From Oscillospiraceae bacterium (GTDB taxonomy: Bacteria > Bacillota > Clostridia > Oscillospirales > Oscillospiraceae): DNA of 18,474 nt. The notes beneath the pieces are model-generated. The model did no database searches. It was not told where the DNA came from and worked only from the letters and a program-made list of their open reading frames with translations. Positions 13,938 to 18,474 of this stretch are shown one piece after another. A program made the translations under genes and the position numbers. The stretch lies in contig JAHHRS010000041.1 of NCBI GenBank assembly GCA_020025675.1, positions 1 through 18,474 on the forward strand, given 5' to 3'. The first letter of the stretch is position 1. Each line of letters opens with the position of its first letter.

Positions 13938-14693
13938 ATGGAAAATATTGAAAATCAGGAATACAAAGTTCGGGTTGAACATCTTACCAAGTATTTCGGC
14001 AATCTACATGTTCTTGACGATGTTTCGTTTAATATCAAAAAGGGCGAATTTTTGTGTGTGGTAGGGCCCACAGGCTGCGGAAAAACAACCTTTCTCAATC
14101 TTCTCACCAGAATCTATATGCCGACCAAAGGCCAGCTTTATATAGATAATGAGCCTGCCGATCCTAAAAAGCACAATCTGGCTGTGGTTTTTCAGGAGCC
14201 TTCCTCCATGCCGTGGCTTACGGTTGAGCAGAATCTGCGTTTTGGAATGGAGATTAAAAAGCTGCCTAAAAATGAAATAGATGCCAGGGTTGAAAATATG
14301 ATAAAGCTTTTGGGACTTGAGGAATTCCGTGATAAGTACCCTCATCAGCTTTCTGTTTCCACCGCACAGAGAATTATTATAGGCCGTGCATTTGCAATGC
14401 AGCCCGATCTGCTGCTGATGGACGAGCCCTACGGACAGATGGATATAAAACTGCGCTTCTATCTGGAGGACGAGGTAATCAGACTCTGGAAGGAGACGGG
14501 CACAACGGTTGTTTTCATTACCCATAACATTGAGGAAGCTGTGTATCTGGCGGAAAGAGTACTTATTCTTACCAATAAGCCGGCAAAAATTAAGGAGGAA
14601 GTCATGATTGACCTTCCCCGACCCAGAGACGTTACAGCTCCCGAGTTTATTAAACTGCGCAATTATATTACAGAGCAGATTAAGTGGTGGTAA
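13938..14693 (+). CDS. ABC importer ATPase, SsuB/TauB type, with degenerate signature motif
   Basis: 251 residues, ATG after GGGAGG, 12 bases after the first ATPase gene. Walker A GPTGCGKTT (43-51), Q86, Walker B LLMDEP with E163 and switch histidine H196 are canonical. The signature motif, LSGG-Q in nearly all ABC proteins, is LSVSTAQR (138-145): both glycines are gone. The loss is the complement of the first ATPase's defects, since in an ABC dimer the signature of one subunit completes the ATP site of the other. The remaining family features (MPWLTVEQN after the Q-loop, NIEEAVYLAERV) are intact, so decay is unlikely. It closes the importer part of the operon. Confidence 0.87.
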   Translation: MENIENQEYKVRVEHLTKYFGNLHVLDDVSFNIKKGEFLCVVGPTGCGKTTFLNLLTRIYMPTKGQLYIDNEPADPKKHNLAVVFQEPSSMPWLTVEQNLRFGMEIKKLPKNEIDARVENMIKLLGLEEFRDKYPHQLSVSTAQRIIIGRAFAMQPDLLLMDEPYGQMDIKLRFYLEDEVIRLWKETGTTVVFITHNIEEAVYLAERVLILTNKPAKIKEEVMIDLPRPRDVTAPEFIKLRNYITEQIKWW

Positions 14694-14741
14694 TGGATTA
14701 ATTTTCATTTGACTTAAAATTAGGGCAGAGAGGGTATAGAA

Positions 14742-15215
14742 ATGAAAATATTAATCGGCGCTGATAAAGGCGGCTTTGCAGTAAAGGAAGCAATATCAGA
14801 GCACCTGAGAGCTCAGAATATAGAATTTGAGGATGTGGGTACCCTTAGCTTGGATGCGCCTGTTACATTTACTGAAATAGCGTCAACTGCGGGCAGGCAA
14901 ATTTCCGCCGGCAAGGCAAGTCGGGCAATCCTTGTATGCGGTACAGGCATGGGCATGGCAATAACGGCAAATAAATTCAAGGGCGTGTATGCAGCGGTTG
15001 TTGAGAGCCAATATGCCGCGGCATACTGCCGAAGGATAAACGACGCTAACGTTCTTTGCATGGGCGGCTTCATTGTAGGCCCGACTATGGCCTGCGAGAT
15101 AACCGACACTTTTCTGAATACGGAATTTGTGCAGGATTTCCCCCGGTGGCGTGTTGATTTTCTGAATTCTCAGATGGCAAAGCTCAATGAAATTGAGGAA
15201 AGAAATTTTAAATAA
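14742..15215 (+). CDS. RpiB/LacB-family sugar isomerase with altered active site
   Basis: 157 residues, ATG after GAGAGGG. It aligns end to end with RpiB: MKILIGADKGG at the start, ILVCGTGMGMAITANKF with the catalytic Cys at 66, and NDANVLCMGG. Against E. coli RpiB as I remember it, His10 is Lys9, the ring-opening His99 is Ile99, the TDYP segment is VTFT, and of the two C-terminal phosphate-binding arginines (133, 137) the first is Phe133, with an extra Arg135. The C-terminal CEITDTFLNTEF is more like LacB. It should therefore perform an aldose-ketose isomerisation but probably not on ribose 5-phosphate. An open-chain or non-furanose substrate, such as a tetrose derivative, would fit. Confidence 0.75.
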   Translation: MKILIGADKGGFAVKEAISEHLRAQNIEFEDVGTLSLDAPVTFTEIASTAGRQISAGKASRAILVCGTGMGMAITANKFKGVYAAVVESQYAAAYCRRINDANVLCMGGFIVGPTMACEITDTFLNTEFVQDFPRWRVDFLNSQMAKLNEIEERNFK

Positions 15216-15254
15216 GCCTGTTTATAATAATTGCATAGGAAGGCGGGGTAAAAC

Positions 15255-16094
15255 TTGATCACGAAAGAAAAAGTCCGGGAACTGAAAATGTTTGCAGCAG
15301 ACATCAGGATTGCAACACTGGAGCAGCTCAGGGCAATCGGTGTTGGACATGTAGGCGGCACAATGTCTATATGCGACTTGATTGCCTGCCTTTACGGCGG
15401 TGTAATGAATATTAATCCGGCCAATCCCAAATGGGAGCAGCGAGACCGGTTCATAATGTCAAAGGGTCATGCAGGGCCGGCAATGTATTCAGCGCTTGCA
15501 TTAAGGGGATATTTTGCCTATGAGGAATTACTAACCATTAATCGCCTTGGCACCAGACTTCCAAGCCATACCGATATGAACAAAACTCCGGGAGTGGATA
15601 TGACCACCGGATCGTTGGGACAGGGTTTTTCCTCGGCCTTGGGAATTGCTATGGGCTGCAGGGCAAAAAAACTCAGCAACTATGTTTATGTGCTTTTGGG
15701 TGACGGTGAATGTGAGGAGGGGCAGATTTGGGAATGTGCAATGTTTGCCCCGGCTAAGAAACTCACTAATCTTATTGGCTTTGTGGACTACAACAGGCTG
15801 CAGATTTGCGGCACTGTTGAGGAAGTAGCCGGACTTAAAGATATAGGCGGAAAATTTGCTGCCTTTGGATGGCATACTGTTGAAGTTCAGGACGGCAACG
15901 ACGTGGAGCAGATTATGGATGCAATAAGTCAGGCAAAGGCCGTGAAGGACAGACCTTCAATGATTATCCTTAATACCAAAAAGGGCAAGGGCTGCTGTTT
16001 TGCCGAGGATGTGTTTAACCATAACATGGTGGTTTCTGCAGAAAATGCAGACAGGGCCATTGCCCAACTGAAGGCATATAAGGAAACGCTCTGA
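15255..16094 (+). CDS. Transketolase, N-terminal (TPP pyrophosphate) subunit
   Basis: 279 residues from a TTG start, six bases after GGCGGGG; no ATG of comparable context exists before residue 12. Motifs in order: GVGHVGGT (29-36, His32), SKGH (69-72), H105, GSLGQG (119-124), the TPP/Mg motif GDGECEEGQ (149-157) to N180, and KGKG (243-246) followed by FNHN with His256. This is the split form in which the two transketolase halves are separate genes, common in Firmicutes and archaea and in dedicated catabolic loci. It works as a complex with the next gene's product, moving a two-carbon ketol unit between sugar derivatives. The usual GSGHPGGS is GVGHVGGT, so the acceptor region may differ from housekeeping enzymes. 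Confidence 0.88.
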   Translation: MITKEKVRELKMFAADIRIATLEQLRAIGVGHVGGTMSICDLIACLYGGVMNINPANPKWEQRDRFIMSKGHAGPAMYSALALRGYFAYEELLTINRLGTRLPSHTDMNKTPGVDMTTGSLGQGFSSALGIAMGCRAKKLSNYVYVLLGDGECEEGQIWECAMFAPAKKLTNLIGFVDYNRLQICGTVEEVAGLKDIGGKFAAFGWHTVEVQDGNDVEQIMDAISQAKAVKDRPSMIILNTKKGKGCCFAEDVFNHNMVVSAENADRAIAQLKAYKETL

Positions 16095-16118
16095 GCTTCA
16101 TGGAAAGGAAAGCAAGCT

Positions 16119-17096
16119 ATGAATATTAAAGTGTTAAAGGATAATGGGTTAAGTAAGACGGAAATGCGTGATATATACGCCGCTTCACTTATTGAAATGA
16201 TTGAAAATGGCGAGCCTGTAATGATAACTGATGCAGACCTTATGCGTCCGATCGGGATATTGCCATACTTGAAAAAATACCCGGAGAATATATTTGACTG
16301 CGGTATAGCCGAGAGCAATATGATCGGCGTGGCATGCGGGCTGTCTGCTGAAGGCTTCATTCCCTTCACTCACACTTTTGCCTGCTTTGCTTCACGACGG
16401 GTTATGGATCAGGTCTTTATGAGCGGCGCCTATGCAAAAAGAAACGTAAAAATGGTTGGCAGCGATCCCGGAATATGCGCCGGACTCAACGGCGGTACAC
16501 ATATGGCATTTGAAGATGTGGCCATGATGAGGGTTGTTCCGGAAATGACTATTGTGGAGCCGACAGATACTGTTATGCTGAAAAATATTCTGCCTCAGAT
16601 TGCACACAGCTATGGAATGACGTACATTCGGCTGTGTCGGACACATACGGAAGAAATCTATGAAGAGGGCTCAAGTTTTGAGCTTGGAAAGGCAGCTATG
16701 CTCCGTGACGGCGGAGATGTGACCATAATTGCGGCAGGCCGGGAGGTCGTAGAGGCAATTAATGCGGCAAAGCAGCTGGAGGAGATAGGCATTGAGGCAC
16801 GGGTGCTGGATATGTTTACCATAAAGCCCATAGACACTGAGGCGGTAATCAGAGCTGCAAAGGATACCGGTGCCATAGTTACCGCTGAAAACCATAATGT
16901 AATAGGCGGTCTGGGCGGCGCCGTGGCAGAGGTATTGGCGGCAAATATGCCCGCACCTGTGGAAATGGTGGGTGTAAAGGATGTATTTGGTCAGGTGGGA
17001 AGCACGGAGACCCTGAAGGAGTACTTTGGGCTGACAGCCGATGACATTGCAGCTGCGGCAAAAAAAGCTATAGCAAGAAAAAACGGGTCTCAATAG
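16119..17096 (+). CDS. Transketolase, C-terminal (TPP aminopyrimidine) subunit
   Basis: 325 residues, ATG after AAAGGAAAG, 24 bases behind the partner gene. DADL (38-41), the catalytic glutamate E65 in CGIAESNMIG, PFTHTFACFASRRVMDQ (82-98), GGTHMAFED (125-133), YIRLCR and the C-terminal domain with TVxxENHNVIGGLGGAV are all in transketolase order. With the N subunit it should form the full TPP enzyme in the cytoplasm. The pair stands inside a transporter-isomerase-transaldolase operon, so it is likely to be a pathway-specific transketolase rather than the housekeeping one. The donor and acceptor are not determined. Confidence 0.9.
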   Translation: MNIKVLKDNGLSKTEMRDIYAASLIEMIENGEPVMITDADLMRPIGILPYLKKYPENIFDCGIAESNMIGVACGLSAEGFIPFTHTFACFASRRVMDQVFMSGAYAKRNVKMVGSDPGICAGLNGGTHMAFEDVAMMRVVPEMTIVEPTDTVMLKNILPQIAHSYGMTYIRLCRTHTEEIYEEGSSFELGKAAMLRDGGDVTIIAAGREVVEAINAAKQLEEIGIEARVLDMFTIKPIDTEAVIRAAKDTGAIVTAENHNVIGGLGGAVAEVLAANMPAPVEMVGVKDVFGQVGSTETLKEYFGLTADDIAAAAKKAIARKNGSQ

Positions 17097-17143
17097 AGCC
17101 GAAAAATTAAAGCTCAAAACTAAGCATGGAGGTACGAAGCAAT

Positions 17144-18466
17144 TTGGAAAAGCTAAACTATACAGTTTCTTCTCTGTTTGGAGGTAAAAATAAGCTTCCT
17201 GTGGTAAACGAGGATGACAGATATGTTCAGCACATTTTTAATCATCCTTTAAGTCGGGAATTATATGAGGAATTGAAGCTGAGAAATGCCGCGCTGGGCG
17301 TTACCGGTAATTTCAGGAAAGTCATTGACTACTTTAAGGCAGCACCGGGTGAGACTCCTGCAGGCTTTCGGGTTGATTACAATCTGATAAATGACAATCT
17401 TGTCTGCGCTGATTTGGTGAGGGATATATCCTATGACAAAAACGGCGTGCTGCGCCCCCAGAACGTACTTTTCAGCGCCGACTCAGCCAACCCTAATGAG
17501 GTTGAGCCGATGAAGGGTATTATATCCAACTTAACCTGTAACCCTGCCATAATTTATAACCAGTTTATAAATAATCCAAGCGCCAATATCGGCGGAAAAT
17601 ACAAGACACGGGACGAGGTGCTGAAGGACATAGGAGATATTCTGGGGCCGGGCTGTGACATCAGCGTTGAACTGAACGACCCGTTCGGTTCGTCGGAAAG
17701 TGAAATTCTTGAAGAGGCGGCCAGATTCAAGGAGCTGCTGTCAGAGTACCGTGTTGTTATAAAGGTTCCCCATACAGGTCCTGTGAACAGGGAGAACGTG
17801 TCCCGGTTAATGACCGGTGATAAAAGATTTCCTCTCAGATACAATCAGGGAGAAACCAAGGACTTTTACAGAGGGCACAATCTGGCACTGATGCTGAAGG
17901 AGCACGGTTACAGAGTGAATTTTACTCTTATGTTTGAGCCATACCAGACGGCTTTGGCATTACAGGCCAGACCATACTTTATCAACAGCTTTATAATGTT
18001 CAGACATTCCCAGAGTATGCAGATGGCGGGAATGATGAAGGCCTATGAGGAGACCGGAGATCCTCTGTTTATCGAGCAGCTTCAGAAGTACATGGTGGAG
18101 AATGATTATCTGTCATCAGAAGAGATTAACGGTGACAGGTTTGCAGCTTATACACGTGCAAGAGAGATTCTGAAATACAGGGGCTTCCTTGAAAATCCTG
18201 CTGCTGACGGATTGGACGGAATTCGCCACAACCTGAATGTATTAAGACAGGCAAATCTTCCTGATTCCCGTCTTATTATCTGTAATATGCAGGGAGAAAA
18301 TTACTATCCCTATATCGACAGACTGCTTATGTCTCCCGAGTATGCAGACATGACAAAGCGTGTAGTGATTACAGCCGGACCTGAGTTATTGGCTCAGTTT
18401 ACTTCAAATGCCATAGTTATGCAGTTTAACCGCCGTTTTATGAATGCTGCAAACGGTGCCAAGTGA
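17144..18466 (+). CDS. Transaldolase-like protein of about 440 residues, function undescribed
   Basis: I prefer TTG 17144, ten bases after a strong GGAGGT (17128-17133). The in-frame ATG 17126 (446 residues) lies on top of that site and has no ribosome binding site of its own. Numbering from the TTG, FSADSANPNEVEP (111-123) resembles the transaldolase strand with its DTAN/DTTN, SNLTCNPAII (128-137) resembles V-T-T-N-P-S-L-I, VEL (175-177) precedes VVIKVPHT with the likely Schiff-base Lys207, and VNFTLMFEPYQTALAL (258-273) matches the T-N-x-T-L-x-F-S strand. A class I aldolase TIM barrel is thus likely. About 100 extra N-terminal residues and a long C-terminal extension (from about 285) set it apart from known transaldolases. 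It is complete at TGA 18464-18466, 29 bases or so behind the transketolase. Confidence 0.7.
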   Translation: MEKLNYTVSSLFGGKNKLPVVNEDDRYVQHIFNHPLSRELYEELKLRNAALGVTGNFRKVIDYFKAAPGETPAGFRVDYNLINDNLVCADLVRDISYDKNGVLRPQNVLFSADSANPNEVEPMKGIISNLTCNPAIIYNQFINNPSANIGGKYKTRDEVLKDIGDILGPGCDISVELNDPFGSSESEILEEAARFKELLSEYRVVIKVPHTGPVNRENVSRLMTGDKRFPLRYNQGETKDFYRGHNLALMLKEHGYRVNFTLMFEPYQTALALQARPYFINSFIMFRHSQSMQMAGMMKAYEETGDPLFIEQLQKYMVENDYLSSEEINGDRFAAYTRAREILKYRGFLENPAADGLDGIRHNLNVLRQANLPDSRLIICNMQGENYYPYIDRLLMSPEYADMTKRVVITAGPELLAQFTSNAIVMQFNRRFMNAANGAK

Positions 18467-18474
18467 GAGCAGGC

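Noticed and set aside
14700..14741. Internal promoter before the isomerase gene (TTTGACTTAAAAT)
   Set aside because: A TTGACT is present, but no -10 box follows at the right distance; the 48-base gap fits read-through within the operon.
1..18474. CRISPR array, tRNA/rRNA gene, insertion sequence or complete integrase
   Set aside because: I looked for spaced direct repeats, cloverleaf-like arms, transposase motifs and recombinase motifs on both strands and saw none that I could support.

Overview
The window looks like chromosomal DNA of an anaerobic low-to-mid-GC Firmicute, probably an uncultured gut Clostridia (Oscillospiraceae-like). The grounds are strong AGGAGG-type ribosome binding sites, frequent TTG starts, near-consensus sigma-A promoters (TTGACA-N17-TATAAT) and the families present. 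This is inference from sequence style and recalled families; no search was run.

Layout. (1) Positions 1-4807 are the distal end of a prophage late operon, all on the + strand: a small conserved phage protein cut by the window edge, a nozzle/stabilisation-like protein, a decapeptide-repeat fibre protein, a glycine-rich fibre-tip-like protein, a 32-residue candidate missed by ordinary ORF cut-offs, and a coiled-coil virion-associated protein, closed by a terminator. No integrase or lysis cassette is visible. (2) Positions 4808-7616 are AT-rich scar tissue: one intact zinc-ribbon gene with its own promoter and terminator, a decayed CofE-like (F420-0:glutamate ligase family) pseudogene, a promoter-bearing deoR gene cut short, and the out-of-frame tail of another gene with its terminator. 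(3) Positions 7706-10019 (- strand) hold a GldA-family dehydrogenase and a LacI-family regulator. (4) Positions 10264-18466 (+ strand) are one operon: a TauA/NMT1-type binding lipoprotein, two different permeases, two different ATPases, an RpiB/LacB-type isomerase, split transketolase N and C subunits, and a transaldolase-like protein of about 440 residues.

How region 3/4 may work. Two near-identical LacI-type operators (CAAACGTTTG and AAAACGTTTG) sit 11-12 bases upstream of the -35 boxes of the dehydrogenase gene and the transporter operon, which ties both to the LacI regulator, possibly as an activator. The enzyme set (aldose/ketose isomerase, transketolase, transaldolase-like protein, NAD-type reductase, no sugar kinase in view) resembles the carbon-shuffling core of a sulfoglycolysis-like or unusual tetrose/pentose pathway fed by a sulfonate-type importer. 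The substrate is not determined by the sequence.

The most distinctive observation is that the importer's two ATPases carry complementary defects. Together they should form one normal and one degenerate ATP site, an arrangement familiar from heterodimeric ABC exporters but not one I know as usual in importers of this class.
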